Below are positions 8,989 to 18,142 of a stretch of 64,000 nucleotides of DNA, one piece after another (position 1 is the stretch's first letter; each line of letters starts with the position of its first letter). The translations under genes and the position numbers were made by a program. The notes beneath the pieces are model-generated. The model saw nothing but the letters and a program-made list of their open reading frames with translations. It ran no database searches and was not told the DNA's origin. The DNA lies in NCBI RefSeq assembly GCF_031583065.1, contig NZ_CP134053.1, positions 2,170,001 to 2,234,000 of the forward strand, read 5' to 3'. This DNA is from Streptomyces sp. CGMCC 4.7035. GTDB lineage: Bacteria; Actinomycetota; Actinomycetes; Streptomycetales; Streptomycetaceae.

Positions 8989-9690
8989 ATGCCGTACGAA
9001 CCACCTACTCACACCGTCGAGCGCTCCCTTCGCGCAACGACCGGAGCGAAGGTCATCGCCGGTGTCGACGAGGTGGGGCGCGGCGCGTGGGCCGGCCCGG
9101 TCACCGTCTGCGCGGCGGTCACGGGCCTGCGCCGACCGCCCGAGGGCCTCACCGACTCCAAGCTGCTGACCATCAAGCGGCGCACCGAGCTCGCCGAGCA
9201 GTTGGAGAGGTGGGTGACGGCGTTCGCCCTCGGTCATGCCTCCCCCGAGGAGATCGACGATCTCGGGATGACGGCCGCACTCCGGCTCGCGGCGGTACGC
9301 GCCCTGGAGGCGCTGCCCGTCCGCCCCGACGCGGTCATCCTCGACGGGAAGCACGACTATCTGGGTGCGCCCTGGAGGGTGCGTACAGTGATCAAGGGTG
9401 ACCGTTCGTGCGTGGCGGTCGCGGCGGCCTCGGTGATCGCCAAGGTTCACCGCGACAAAATGATGGCCGAACTGGCTGTCGACCATGCAGACTTCGGTTT
9501 TGCGGCCAACGCCGGGTATCCGTCGCCCGTGCACAAGGCCGCGCTGGAGGAGCGGGGCCCCACCCCGTACCACCGCTTGTCGTGGGCGTATCTTGATGCG
9601 CTGCCCCAGTGGCGGCACCTCAAGAAGGTCCGCAGCTGGGCGGATGGAAGCGTGCCGGAGATCGAGGGCCAGCTCGGCTTCGATTTCTGA
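8989..9690 (+). CDS. rnhB: Ribonuclease HII
   Basis: 233 residues. Hydrolyses RNA in RNA-DNA hybrids and removes single ribonucleotides from DNA in the cytoplasm. The catalytic carboxylates are visible: [13 protein letters not shown] (residues ~24-36, DExGRG motif), [10 protein letters not shown] (~115), and [15 protein letters not shown] (~145) with the later Asp. The ATG start follows a weak AGGGCGCC leader. A conserved unknown gene follows 69 bases later on the same strand. Confidence 0.96.
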   Translation: MPYEPPTHTVERSLRATTGAKVIAGVDEVGRGAWAGPVTVCAAVTGLRRPPEGLTDSKLLTIKRRTELAEQLERWVTAFALGHASPEEIDDLGMTAALRLAAVRALEALPVRPDAVILDGKHDYLGAPWRVRTVIKGDRSCVAVAAASVIAKVHRDKMMAELAVDHADFGFAANAGYPSPVHKAALEERGPTPYHRLSWAYLDALPQWRHLKKVRSWADGSVPEIEGQLGFDF

Positions 9691-9759
9691 CCGGTTCCGA
9701 TCGCACTCATGTGCCACCCGCCGACGCGAGTCGCTCCGGCGTTTGATAAAAATCAGCTC

Positions 9760-10371
9760 ATGCCTCTCATTCCCGAGGAGCCTCAGATTCACGAGAGTGC
9801 CCAGGGTCCCCGCGCCACTCCGGCCAGCGGCCGCACCGCGCCGACCCCCCGTCCCGTACCCGGACCCCGCCCCGCAGCCCCCGCGCGCCCCGGCCGTCCG
9901 GGTCCCGTCCGGCCGATGCCGGTCCAGCGCGCCTCGCGCGAACCGGCCACGCCCAAGCCCGGGCCGTCCGCTCCCACCGCCACGCCGCAGATCCAACTGA
10001 TCCCGGCTTCGGTCGAGGGTGCGCTGGACGCTGCCGAGGAAGCCGTCGACCTGTTGCTGGAGTCCGGTCGCACCCCCGGTGAGGTGCTGGTGATCACCAC
10101 CGGCGAGCCGCACCCGTGGGCCGCGCACGAACTGTCCTTCGGAGAGGCCGCGTACTGGGCGCAGCACGACGCCGGTGACGACGTCTTCTACGCCGACGCC
10201 TCCGTCGCGTCCCGTGCCGGCGCCCGTCCCGTGGTCGTGGTCGCCGTCAACGGCGGCACCGGCACCACCGTCGCGACGGCGCTTCCGCTGGCGCTCGGCC
10301 GGGCCGGTGCCCTGCTGATCGTCTGCGGCGACCCGCAGCAGATCAACTCGGTTCTGGGCGCGGGCGTCTGA
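9760..10371 (+). CDS. Conserved actinobacterial protein, Pro-rich N-terminus, unknown function
   Basis: About 203 residues from ATG 9760 (MPLIPEEPQIHESAQG); an upstream in-frame start exists but adds non-conserved sequence. Residues ~15-75 are Pro/Ala/Arg-rich and probably disordered. The rest forms an alpha/beta-looking domain (IQLIPASVEGALDAAEEAVD, then VVVVAVNGGTGTTVATALPL), with a Gly-rich GGTGTT segment near residue 165. I know this type only as a hypothetical protein that follows rnhB in Streptomyces. No function is assigned. Confidence 0.7.
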   Translation: MPLIPEEPQIHESAQGPRATPASGRTAPTPRPVPGPRPAAPARPGRPGPVRPMPVQRASREPATPKPGPSAPTATPQIQLIPASVEGALDAAEEAVDLLLESGRTPGEVLVITTGEPHPWAAHELSFGEAAYWAQHDAGDDVFYADASVASRAGARPVVVVAVNGGTGTTVATALPLALGRAGALLIVCGDPQQINSVLGAGV

Positions 10372-10819
10372 GCGGTCCGGCCTCGGTCCGGGTCGCCTGT
10401 GCCCTGCCTGTGTGCCAGAGGCCCGGAGCCGGGCTGTCGGGCTCGGGCTTCGACAGGGGGTCGGTGAGGGGGCCGCGTCGGCGGCACCTGTACGGCGGTC
10501 GATTCGCCATGCGTTGCGGCGAGGGCGCCCGGCCGGGTCCGGGCGTACCTCGGGCGGTCCGCGTGATTGCCGGGCTCACGGCCCGCGTGCGTAGGACGCC
10601 CCCTGTACGGCGTCCTTGTGAGAGGGCAGTGCGCGGATCCTCGGTGCGCCTGCTCCGCGTTTCCTCAGCCGCCCTGGTGCCGCCTCTTGGCGTGCGGTGC
10701 CTGGGGCGGCATTACGTTGCCGGAGTCGGAGCCGGAGCCGTGTGCGCGGGGCCTGGCCCAACTCGATGCGGGCCTGCGGGTGACGCGTATCCGGCGCAGC
10801 CATTCGCCGTAGGCGGATA
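10372..10819. other. Intergenic stretch without a supported gene
   Basis: About 450 bases between convergent genes. Several small open frames lack ribosome sites or recognisable products. Nothing is seen except the hairpin at its right end. Confidence 0.55.
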
Positions 10820-10849
10820 GCCGGAGCCGGACGGCGGGCCGGCTCCGGC
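10820..10849 (-). terminator. Hairpin terminator
   Basis: 11-bp stem GCCGGAGCCGG / CCGGCTCCGGC with an 8-nt loop, 16 bases beyond the stop of the minus-strand hypothetical gene. Confidence 0.75.
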
Positions 10850-10865
10850 GACGGCGCCGCGCCGC

Positions 10866-11501
10866 TCAGCGGGCGGCGGCCCGGCGCAGTACCTCTGAGG
10901 CGGCGCCTCCGGTGCGTGGCAGCGGCGGTGGGGTTCCGAGCAGGTCGAACGCCTCCGGCGGTGACTCCGCGCTGGGGCGGCGTCCGCCGCGACCCTCGCC
11001 GAGGACCTGCCAGCCGTCACGTGTCAGCGTGATGTACGCACCGCAGCGCAGCCCGTGTAGCGTGCACGCGTCGCGCAGCCCCCACATCCACGCCCCGTCC
11101 TCCTCTGTCCAACGCGTATCGCCTTCACGGCAGTAGAGCAGCACGGCCGTGCGCACGGGCGTACGGCGCCGCAGGTCGTGGGGGATGACCCGGCGCAACT
11201 GGGCAAGCAGTGCGTTGCGGAACATCCAGCCGTCCGCCGGGGCGGGGCGCCGGGTGAACGAGGCGCTCGCCCGCAGCCGTTCGTCCGGGTCCAGGACGGC
11301 GACGATGGCCGTGGAGGGCCGTGGCCGGTGCCGGGCGTGCAGCCCGCTGACGACCTCCCGCGGGTTGCGCAGCAGCGGAATCCCGGCGGCTGCCCATTCC
11401 GCGGGCTCGAGCATACGGGCCACGGGGTTGGCGGAAGCGGCGGACGACTCGGCAGAGGCTGACATGGATGCCGCCGAGGACGGAGCGAATCCGAAGGTCA
11501 C
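10866..11501 (-). CDS. Conserved hypothetical protein upstream of recQ
   Basis: 211 residues from the GTG at 11501, chosen because GGGAGG lies 6 bases upstream; a longer frame starts at 11561. Residues ~30-60 read ARMLEPAEWAAAGIPLLRNP; the central part (VLDPDERLRASASFTRRPAP, then RTAVLLYCREGD and GAWMWGLRDACTLHGL) looks like a compact alpha/beta domain, followed by a low-complexity C-terminus. I do not recognise the family; its position between rnhB and recQ matches a conserved Streptomyces hypothetical. Monocistronic with a terminator at the 3' end. Confidence 0.7.
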   Translation of the reverse strand: MTFGFAPSSAASMSASAESSAASANPVARMLEPAEWAAAGIPLLRNPREVVSGLHARHRPRPSTAIVAVLDPDERLRASASFTRRPAPADGWMFRNALLAQLRRVIPHDLRRRTPVRTAVLLYCREGDTRWTEEDGAWMWGLRDACTLHGLRCGAYITLTRDGWQVLGEGRGGRRPSAESPPEAFDLLGTPPPLPRTGGAASEVLRRAAAR

Positions 11502-11737
11502 GATCCTCCCTTCGGCTACACGCCCGCACTGCGGGCGGGGGTCGGACTTGGGGGAACGCACGCCGCAGCAGAGCCCTACCGGAACACGGACGAGCCGTGC
11601 GGGGAGCGGACCTCAATTCTTCCCGTCGAACTGGGATGCGGCAACGAGCAATTGATGCCGCCGACCGGTTTCTGCTGATGTGCGACTCATATCCCCTGCC
11701 ACATCTCTGTCCAATGTGTTCCCGGAGAACGGGCGGG

Positions 11738-13205
11738 TCACGCCTGCACGGCGAGGACCAGCGGCAACACCCCCTCCGCCCCGGCCCGTCGCAGCATGCG
11801 CGCGGCCACCGCCAATGTCCAGCCTGTCTCCGTCGCGTCATCCACGAGCAGGACGGGGCCGCCCGCCTCCTTGAGAACCGCGGCCGGCGCGGGAGACACG
11901 GTCAGCGCCCCGTCGAGCGCTTTCAGCCGCTGCGCGCTGTTGCTCCGCGGCACCCGCGGGACCTCGCCGGCGTACTCCACGGAACCCGGCAACGGCAGCC
12001 GCCCGACCTCCGCGATGCGCGCCGCGAGCGAGTGGATCAACCGTGGACGTGCACGCGAGGCCATGGTGATGACAGCGACCGGGCGCGGCTGTGCGTCGGG
12101 CCCGCCCGAGGCCCAGCCGCTGGGCCCCTTCGCCCAGTCGGCCAGCACACCGACCACGGCCTTCGCGACGTCGTCCGGCACCGGCCCGTCGGGGGCCTGG
12201 GGCGCGAGCATCGGCCGCAGCCGGTTGCCCCAGCCGATATCCGAGAGCCGTCCCAGGGCCCGTCCCGGCGCCGCCTGTTCCCCGGCCGGGATGCGCCCCC
12301 CACGCCGACGGCCGGCAGGCCCGTCGGCCACATCTTCCGCGGCTCGACTTCGACACCCGCGCGGCCGAGCTCGGCGCGCGCCCCCTCCAGAGCGGCCGGG
12401 GAGACGGAATCCGTGAACCGCGGTCCCACGCAGGTGTCGCAGCGTCCGCACGGCGCGGCGCCCTCGTCGTCCAGCCGCCGGCGCAGGAACTCCATCCGGC
12501 AACCCGTCGTCGTCACGTAGTCGCGCATCGCCGGCTGCTCGGCCTCCCGCTGCTTGGCCACCCAGACGTAACGCTCGGTGTCGTACGTCCACGGGACGCC
12601 CGTCGCGATCCAGCCGCCCCGCACCCGGTGTATTGCACCGTCCACGTCGAGGACCTTGAGCATCGTCTCCAGCCGGGACCGCCGCAGGTCGACCAGTGGC
12701 TCGAGAGCGGGCAACGACAGCGGACGGCCGGCCCCCGCCAGGACGTCCAGCGTGCGCCGCACCTGCTCCTCCGGAGGGAACGCGATCGAGGCGAAGTACT
12801 CCCGGATCGCCTGGTCCTCCCTGCCCGGCAGCAGCAGCACCTCGGCGTGTTTCACACCGCGGCCCGCGCGCCCCACCTGCTGGTAGCACGCGATGGGGGA
12901 CGAGGGAGCCGAGGTGCACCACGAAACCGAGATCCGGCTTGCCGAGCTGCTCGGCCACGTCGGCCGTCACGCGCGCGTTGCACGTCGGCCGTCACGCGCG
13001 CGTTGGCGGTCGCCGTCGTGGTCAGGACCGGCACGCCGACCGGGAGGTCCTCGAGCATCGTGCGGAGCCGGCGGTAGTCGGGGCGGAAGTCGTGGCCCAG
13101 TCGGAGATGCAGTGCGCCTCGTCGACCACGAGCAGTCCGGTCGGGGCGGCCAGTTCGGGGAGCACCCGGTCGCGGAAGTCGGGGTTGCTGAGCCGCTCCG
13201 GACTA
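11738..13205 (-). pseudogene. Decayed native recQ-like helicase gene
   Basis: A RecQ-like gene read on the minus strand through several frames. Recognisable pieces in order: SPERLSNPDFRDRVLPEL and LLVVDEAHCISDW (from ~13205), VPVLTTTATANARVTADV (~13000), KPDLGFVVHLGS (~12930), the zinc-cluster and winged-helix region (CRMEFLRRRLDDEG, CGRCDTC), and the phosphoribosyltransferase-like tail VLLVDDATETGWTLAVAARM ending at 11738. The first ~130 codons including Walker A are absent, a 25-bp tandem duplication at 12956-13005 shifts the frame, and the segment between the TADVAEQLG and KPDLGF landmarks is deleted. A further frameshift lies near 12290. It is clearly dead. The intact copy on the opposite strand at 13402 is only similar, so this is not a simple recent duplication. 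Confidence 0.9.
12956..13005. repeat. 25-bp tandem duplication inside the recQ pseudogene
   Basis: Two identical 25-bp units (12956-12980 and 12981-13005; begin CACGTCGGCCGTCACG). 25 is not a multiple of 3, so it shifts the frame. Confidence 0.9.
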
Positions 13206-13401
13206 CAGAACTGGGAAGGCATTCCAATTCCAGGCGCAGCTGGAGCCCTGACCTGCGCAAACGTGTCGATCGGGGGTGGTCGTGACCGAGCGCTCGACCC
13301 TGGCCATCCTCGATCAGTGCCTGGCCGGTGGACCGTTCGTGAGATGGCCGTCACGTTGGGTGAAGTGGCTGATTGTCCTTGCCATCGGGTTGCATGGGGG
13401 C

Positions 13402-15561
13402 ATGGACAACCTGGAGCTCCGCACTGAAGCCGACGCCATCCTCGCTGAGCTCGTCGGTGACCCCGGGGGGTCGGCGCGGCTGCGGGAAGACCAGTGGCAG
13501 GCGGTGGCGGCTCTGGTGGAGGAGCGCCGGCGTGCGCTGGTGGTGCAGCGCACCGGCTGGGGCAAGTCGGCGGTGTACTTCGTTGCTACCGCTCTGCTGC
13601 GCCGGCGTGGCTCCGGCCCGACGGTGATCGTCTCGCCGTTGCTGGCGTTGATGCGTAACCAGGTCGAGTCGGCGGCGCGGGCCGGCATCCGGGCGCGCAC
13701 GATCAACTCGGCCAACCCGGAGGAGTGGGACACCATCCACGAGGAGGTCGAGCGCGGCGAGACCGACGTTCTCCTCGTAAGTCCGGAACGCCTTAATTCT
13801 GTTGATTTTCGCGAGCAGATGTTGCCCAAGCTCGCGGCCACGACCGGTCTGCTGGTGGTCGATGAGGCGCACTGCATCTCCGACTGGGGCCACGACTTCC
13901 GGCCTGACTACCGACGGCTGCGGGCGATGCTTGCTGATCTTGCCCCCGGTGTGCCGGTGCTGGCCACCACCGCGACGGCCAACGCGCGGGTCACTGCGGA
14001 TGTGGCCGAGCAGTTGGGTACCGGTGCCGGTGAGGCCCTGGTGCTGCGGGGCCCGCTTGAGCGGGAGAGCCTGCGGCTGGGTGTGGTCCAGCTGCCGGAT
14101 GCCGCGCACCGCCTGGCCTGGCTTGCCGAGCATCTGGACGAGCTGCCGGGTTCGGGGATCATCTACACGCTGACGGTGGCCGCGGCCGAGGAGGCCACCG
14201 CCTTCCTGCGGCAGCGCGGCTTCCGGGTGGCTTCCTACACGGGGCGCACGGAGAACGCCGACCGGCTGCAGGCCGAGGCGGACCTGCTGGAGAACCGGGT
14301 CAAGGCGCTGGTCGCGACCTCGGCGCTGGGGATGGGCTTTGACAAGCCGGACCTGGGATTCGTGGTGCACCTCGGCTCGCCGTCCTCGCCGATCGCGTAC
14401 TACCAGCAGGTGGGGCGTGCGGGGCGCGGTGTGGAGCACGCCGATGTGCTGCTGCTGCCGGGCAAGGAGGACGAGGCCATTTGGCGTTACTTCGCCGACA
14501 CCGCCTTCCCGCCCGAGGCGCAGGTCCGCCAGACTCTCTCGGCCCTCGCCGGCGCGGGACGGCCGCTGTCCGTGCCGGCCCTGGAGGCCATGGTCGACCT
14601 CCGGCGCACCCGTCTGGAGACCATGCTCAAGGTCCTTGACGTGGACGGGGCGGTCAAACGGGTGAAGGGCGGCTGGATCTCCACCGGTGAGCAGTGGGTC
14701 TACGACTCTGAGCGGTATGCCTGGGTGGCGCGGCAGCGTGCGGCCGAGCAGCAGGCCATGCGTGATTACGTGAGCACGACCCACTGCCGGATGGAGTTCC
14801 TGCGCAAGCAACTGGACGATGAGGGGGCGACCCCGTGCGGCCGTTGCGACAACTGCGCGGGAGCCTGGGCCGATTCCTCCGTCTCGGCGGAGACGTTGAC
14901 GGGGGCGGCGAAGGAACTGGATCGCCCGGGGGTGGAGGTCGAGCCGCGCCGGATGTGGCCGACGGGGATGCCCGCACTGGGCATCGACCTCAAGGGGCGT
15001 ATCCCGGTCGGCGAGCAGTGCTCCACCGGGCGTGCCCTGGGGCGGCTCTCGGACATCGGCTGGGGCAACCGGCTGCGCCCGCTGCTGGCCGAGAACGCGC
15101 CCGACGGTGCGGTCCCCGACGATGTCCTGCGGGCCGCGGTGGCGGTCCTGGCCGATTGGGCGCGCTCCCCGGGCGGTTGGGCGCCGAATGTCCCGGATGC
15201 CTCTGCCCGGCCGGTGGGAGTCGTCGCTGTGCCGTCCCTGGCCCGTCCGCAACTGGTGGGTTCCCTCGCCCAGGGAATTGCGACCATCGGCCGCCTGCCC
15301 TATCTGGGCACGCTGACGTACACCGGGCCGAACGGCGCGCACGCGGCACGCCGCAGCAACTCCGCACAACGGCTCCGGGCACTGGCCGCCGCCTTCACCC
15401 TCCCTGAGGACCTGGCCGGCGCCCTGGCCAGTACCCCAGGGCCCGTCCTGCTCGTGGACGACTACACCGACTCCGGCTGGACCCTCGCGGTTGCCGCTCG
15501 CCTGCTGAGGCAGAAGGGGGCCGGCCAGGTTCTGCCGCTGGTGCTTGCTGCGGCGGGCTGA
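13402..15561 (+). CDS. RecQ-family ATP-dependent DNA helicase with PRTase-like tail (intact second copy)
   Basis: About 719 residues from ATG 13402; the frame is open from 13276, but the family's usual N-terminus (LELRTEADAILAELVGDPGG) begins here. Walker A-like QRTGWGKSAVYF (~residue 55), DEAH box VVDEAHCISDWGHDFRPDYR (~155), helicase domain 2 with ATSALGMGFDKPDLGFVVHL and YYQQVGRAGRG, then a zinc-binding Cys cluster (CRMEFLRKQ...CGRCDNC) and a C-terminal segment VLLVDDYTDSGWTLAVAARL, which is a PRPP-type phosphoribosyltransferase motif fused in this actinobacterial subgroup. Acts in DNA repair and recombination. It faces away from the decayed minus-strand copy and has probably taken over its job. 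IS110 debris follows directly, pointing to transfer. Confidence 0.92.
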   Translation: MDNLELRTEADAILAELVGDPGGSARLREDQWQAVAALVEERRRALVVQRTGWGKSAVYFVATALLRRRGSGPTVIVSPLLALMRNQVESAARAGIRARTINSANPEEWDTIHEEVERGETDVLLVSPERLNSVDFREQMLPKLAATTGLLVVDEAHCISDWGHDFRPDYRRLRAMLADLAPGVPVLATTATANARVTADVAEQLGTGAGEALVLRGPLERESLRLGVVQLPDAAHRLAWLAEHLDELPGSGIIYTLTVAAAEEATAFLRQRGFRVASYTGRTENADRLQAEADLLENRVKALVATSALGMGFDKPDLGFVVHLGSPSSPIAYYQQVGRAGRGVEHADVLLLPGKEDEAIWRYFADTAFPPEAQVRQTLSALAGAGRPLSVPALEAMVDLRRTRLETMLKVLDVDGAVKRVKGGWISTGEQWVYDSERYAWVARQRAAEQQAMRDYVSTTHCRMEFLRKQLDDEGATPCGRCDNCAGAWADSSVSAETLTGAAKELDRPGVEVEPRRMWPTGMPALGIDLKGRIPVGEQCSTGRALGRLSDIGWGNRLRPLLAENAPDGAVPDDVLRAAVAVLADWARSPGGWAPNVPDASARPVGVVAVPSLARPQLVGSLAQGIATIGRLPYLGTLTYTGPNGAHAARRSNSAQRLRALAAAFTLPEDLAGALASTPGPVLLVDDYTDSGWTLAVAARLLRQKGAGQVLPLVLAAAG

Positions 15562-15955
15562 CTGTCCTGCGCGGCCTGTACCCCGGCGACGGACCACGCG
15601 TCGCCCTCTTGACCGCTCTGAAGAGCCTCGCCCGTCGGGTCCAGGCCCTGACCGCCGAGCACGACGCGCTCACCGCAGCCTTGGACGCCGCAGCAACCGA
15701 GCACAACCCGGGCCTGCGCGCCGCCTACGGCGTCGGCCCCGACACGGCGGCCCAGCTCCTGGTCACCGCTGGCGGCAATCGCGACCGCCTGCGCACCGAG
15801 GCGTCCTTCGCGGCACTCTGCGGCGTCGCGCCCGTCCCCGCCTCCAGTGGGAGGACCAACCGCCACCGTCTGTCCCGCGGCGGTGACCGCGGAGCGAACG
15901 CCGCCCTCTACCGCATCGCCCTTGTCCGCATGTCCAGCGATTCCCGCCTCGACGT
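15562..15955 (+). mobile_element. IS110-family transposase fragment (C-terminal Transposase_20 region)
   Basis: The plus-strand frame reads GPRVALLTALKSLARRVQAL, then LRAAYGVGPDTAAQLLVTAG, EASFAALCGVAPVPASSG and ALYRIALVRMSSD, the C-terminal DNA-binding/Ser-containing domain of IS110 transposases. The N-terminal RuvC-like half is missing and homology stops at ~15955, after which the frame reads into unrelated sequence. It is a dead remnant directly behind the second recQ. Confidence 0.85.
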
Positions 15956-16059
15956 CGGTGCGCTGCCCGCTACCCGGCTCTTCGACTGGTTCGAGACCTG
16001 GAGCGACGGTTCGCTGCTGTTCCTGCGTCATTTGAGCGACTGGAAGTGCTGGACGGGGA

Positions 16060-16680
16060 GGGGGCGTACCGCGGCATGGCAACTGTCGTGGCGGGACGTC
16101 GCCGAGCGGTCCCTGCGGGTCGGCGGGTCGGCGGGTCGGCGGGGCGGACGCGGTCGTACGCGTGCGGGAGGCATACGCGACTCAGGGGGCGGTCTGGCGC
16201 GTGTACGACACCCGCGTCACCACCCAGTGGCTGGCGACGGCACCACAAAGCGGTAGGGATGGCGATGCCCGTCGGGGTGGCGCTGCCTTCCTCGACGCGG
16301 CGGCTACCGGTAGCGTCCACGCGGGGCTGCCCGTCGCACCGTTGGACCTCCCAGTCCGGGTGAACGCTCAGTTCGACCCGGTCGCCAGCCGTGAGGGCTT
16401 CGCCGCGAGTCGGCTGAACGAGCAACTTGTGCCGCTGGTGGCGGACCTGTGGGCCGCCGCGACCCTCGACGTGCTGGGCACCATCGACCCGGCCGCCTGG
16501 CACGCTGCCCGCGCCGCGCGCCACGGCTGTGTCCACGGCTCCCCGGCTCCAGGACACCGTCGCGAGGCCCTCCTGGAGCGTGCCCGGGACCAGGTGGCCT
16601 CGGAGCCGTTCCTGGCGGGCCTGGACCGGTCCGTCGCAGGGGAGGTTCATGACCACGATCCCGCCCTTCTCCTGGCGCCG
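16060..16680 (+). pseudogene. Remnant of a large sacsin/HSP90-type ATPase-like protein
   Basis: Scattered frames contain segments such as REAYATQGAVWRVYDTRVTT, then LPVAPLDLPVRVNAQFDPVA and NEQLVPLVADLWAAATLDVL. These resemble the middle of large Streptomyces proteins annotated as sacsin N-terminal ATPase-like; that identification is from memory. Frameshifts near 16240-16300 and loss of both ends make it non-functional. It could instead be some other large unknown ATPase. Confidence 0.45.
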
Positions 16681-16766
16681 GGCACACCTTTTGCCGGAAG
16701 TGGGCAATATCGCTTGCTGTGATTGACAATACGTTCCCCGTGTTGGGTTAATGAGCTGCTGCGACG

Positions 16767-16782
16767 TTGTCAATTTTGGCAA
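16767..16782. promoter_or_regulatory. Cluster operator TTGTCA-ATTT-TGGCAA
   Basis: 16-bp inverted repeat of the TTGCCA-N4-TGGCAA type, 37 bases upstream of the first ATP-grasp gene. A second, looser pair TTGCC...GGCAA lies at 16691-16707. The region is locally AT-rich, consistent with a promoter. Confidence 0.7.
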
Positions 16783-16819
16783 TTTCGGGCACTGCTTCAG
16801 AACGCGAGGAAGGAAGCGC

Positions 16820-18142
16820 ATGGAGAACGCAAGCCCCAGGATCCTGATCGTGGGCCTCGACCGCTACGGCATGCGGGCATGCGTCCGCCGCGGCCTGGAG
16901 GTCACCGTCGTCTGCGGGATGGCTGTCTGGGAGCAGGGCCACATCGCGATACCGGACGAGGTCACGGTGATCCGCGTCGACGACCACACCAGCGCCGAGG
17001 CCGTCCTCATGGCGCTCGCCCGCGCCGGGCTGACCTCCGAGTCCTTCGACGCCGTGTACACCACCGCCGAGGACTCACTGGTGATGGTCGGTCTGCTGGC
17101 CGCCCATCTCGGGCTGTCGGCCGTACCGCCCGATGTCGCCGTGCGCTTCCGGGACAAGTCGGTGCAGAAGCGGGAGATCAGGGCGGCCGGTCTGGCCACG
17201 GCTGGAGCCGTGGTCGTCGACGACGTCCACGACGTCGCCGGGATCACCGAACTCGCCTCCGCCAAGGCCGTGCTGAAGCCGGTCGCGGGAGCGGCCACCG
17301 AGCGGACGACCGTCGTTTCCTCCGTGGCGGAGCTACGCAGCCGCAGCGAGGAGTACCGGCGTGAGGGCACCGCGCAGCGCACTTTCATCCTGGAGGAATT
17401 CGTCCGGGGCGAGGAATGGATCGCCGACGGCGTGCTGTACGAAGGCGAGCTGCTGTTCTGCGCCCTCGGCCGGTACGGAGACCCGTGCCTGACCGCGGTC
17501 GACAGCGGACGCCCGCTCAACTTCCGCCACTTCGACCCCGCCGACGAGAGCTGGGCCTACGACCGGGCCCTTCCCGTGATCACGGCCTCGCTCGCCGCCC
17601 TGGGCCTTCGGGACGGGATGTTCCACATGGAGCTCTTCCACGACCCCGAGACCGGTGCGCTCACCTTCGGCGAGTGCGCCGCGCGGCGGGGCGGCGCACT
17701 CGTACAGGAGGTCGTGCACACGAAGTTCAACGTCGATCTGGCCGACTGCGCCATCCAGGTCGCGCTCGGGCGGCGTCCCGAACTCGATGTCAAGATCCGC
17801 CCAGGAATCATCGGCGGCGCGTACTTGACCGCCGGTCCGGGGCTGCTGCTCGACTGCCCCTCAGCGGACCAGGTCATGGCGCGGCCGGGGGTGGAATTCG
17901 TCCGGATCGAGCGGCCCGTCGGCGACCGCATCCCGGCCGTCTCCGGTACGGACCACCGGATCGGCCAGTTCATGGTGGCGGCGGACACCGCCGAGGAGCT
18001 GCAGCAGCGGTTCGCCAAGGTCTGGGACTGGTTCGGCCCTCAGGTGAAGTCCGTCCCGGACGGCCTCACCCCCCGCGAACTGCGCGCCCTCCAGCCCGCC
18101 CTGCGTCCCGGCGTCCGCTTCGGGGACGCGCTGTGGCGGTGA
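16820..18142 (+). CDS. ATP-grasp ligase A
   Basis: 440 residues from ATG 16820 (AGGAAGGAAG ribosome site, MENASPRILIVGLDRYGMRA). N-terminal Rossmann-like pre-ATP-grasp domain (~1-110), then FRDKSVQKREIRAAGL, the ATP-binding Lys segment AKAVLKPVAGAATERTT (~155-170), FILEEFVRGEEWIADGVLYE (~190-210) and the metal-binding GECAARRGGALVQEVVHTKF (~300). These enzymes activate a carboxylate as acyl-phosphate and couple it to an amine, thiol or hydroxyl; the substrates are unknown. It overlaps the downstream MFS gene by 4 bases (GTGA), so the two are translationally coupled. Preceded by the shared cluster operator. Confidence 0.88.
   Translation: MENASPRILIVGLDRYGMRACVRRGLEVTVVCGMAVWEQGHIAIPDEVTVIRVDDHTSAEAVLMALARAGLTSESFDAVYTTAEDSLVMVGLLAAHLGLSAVPPDVAVRFRDKSVQKREIRAAGLATAGAVVVDDVHDVAGITELASAKAVLKPVAGAATERTTVVSSVAELRSRSEEYRREGTAQRTFILEEFVRGEEWIADGVLYEGELLFCALGRYGDPCLTAVDSGRPLNFRHFDPADESWAYDRALPVITASLAALGLRDGMFHMELFHDPETGALTFGECAARRGGALVQEVVHTKFNVDLADCAIQVALGRRPELDVKIRPGIIGGAYLTAGPGLLLDCPSADQVMARPGVEFVRIERPVGDRIPAVSGTDHRIGQFMVAADTAEELQQRFAKVWDWFGPQVKSVPDGLTPRELRALQPALRPGVRFGDALWR

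Noticed and set aside
10372..10865. Possible RNA gene in the gap between the rnhB-linked gene and the minus-strand hypothetical gene
   Set aside because: Apart from the terminator hairpin no tRNA, riboswitch or other recognisable structure was found by eye.
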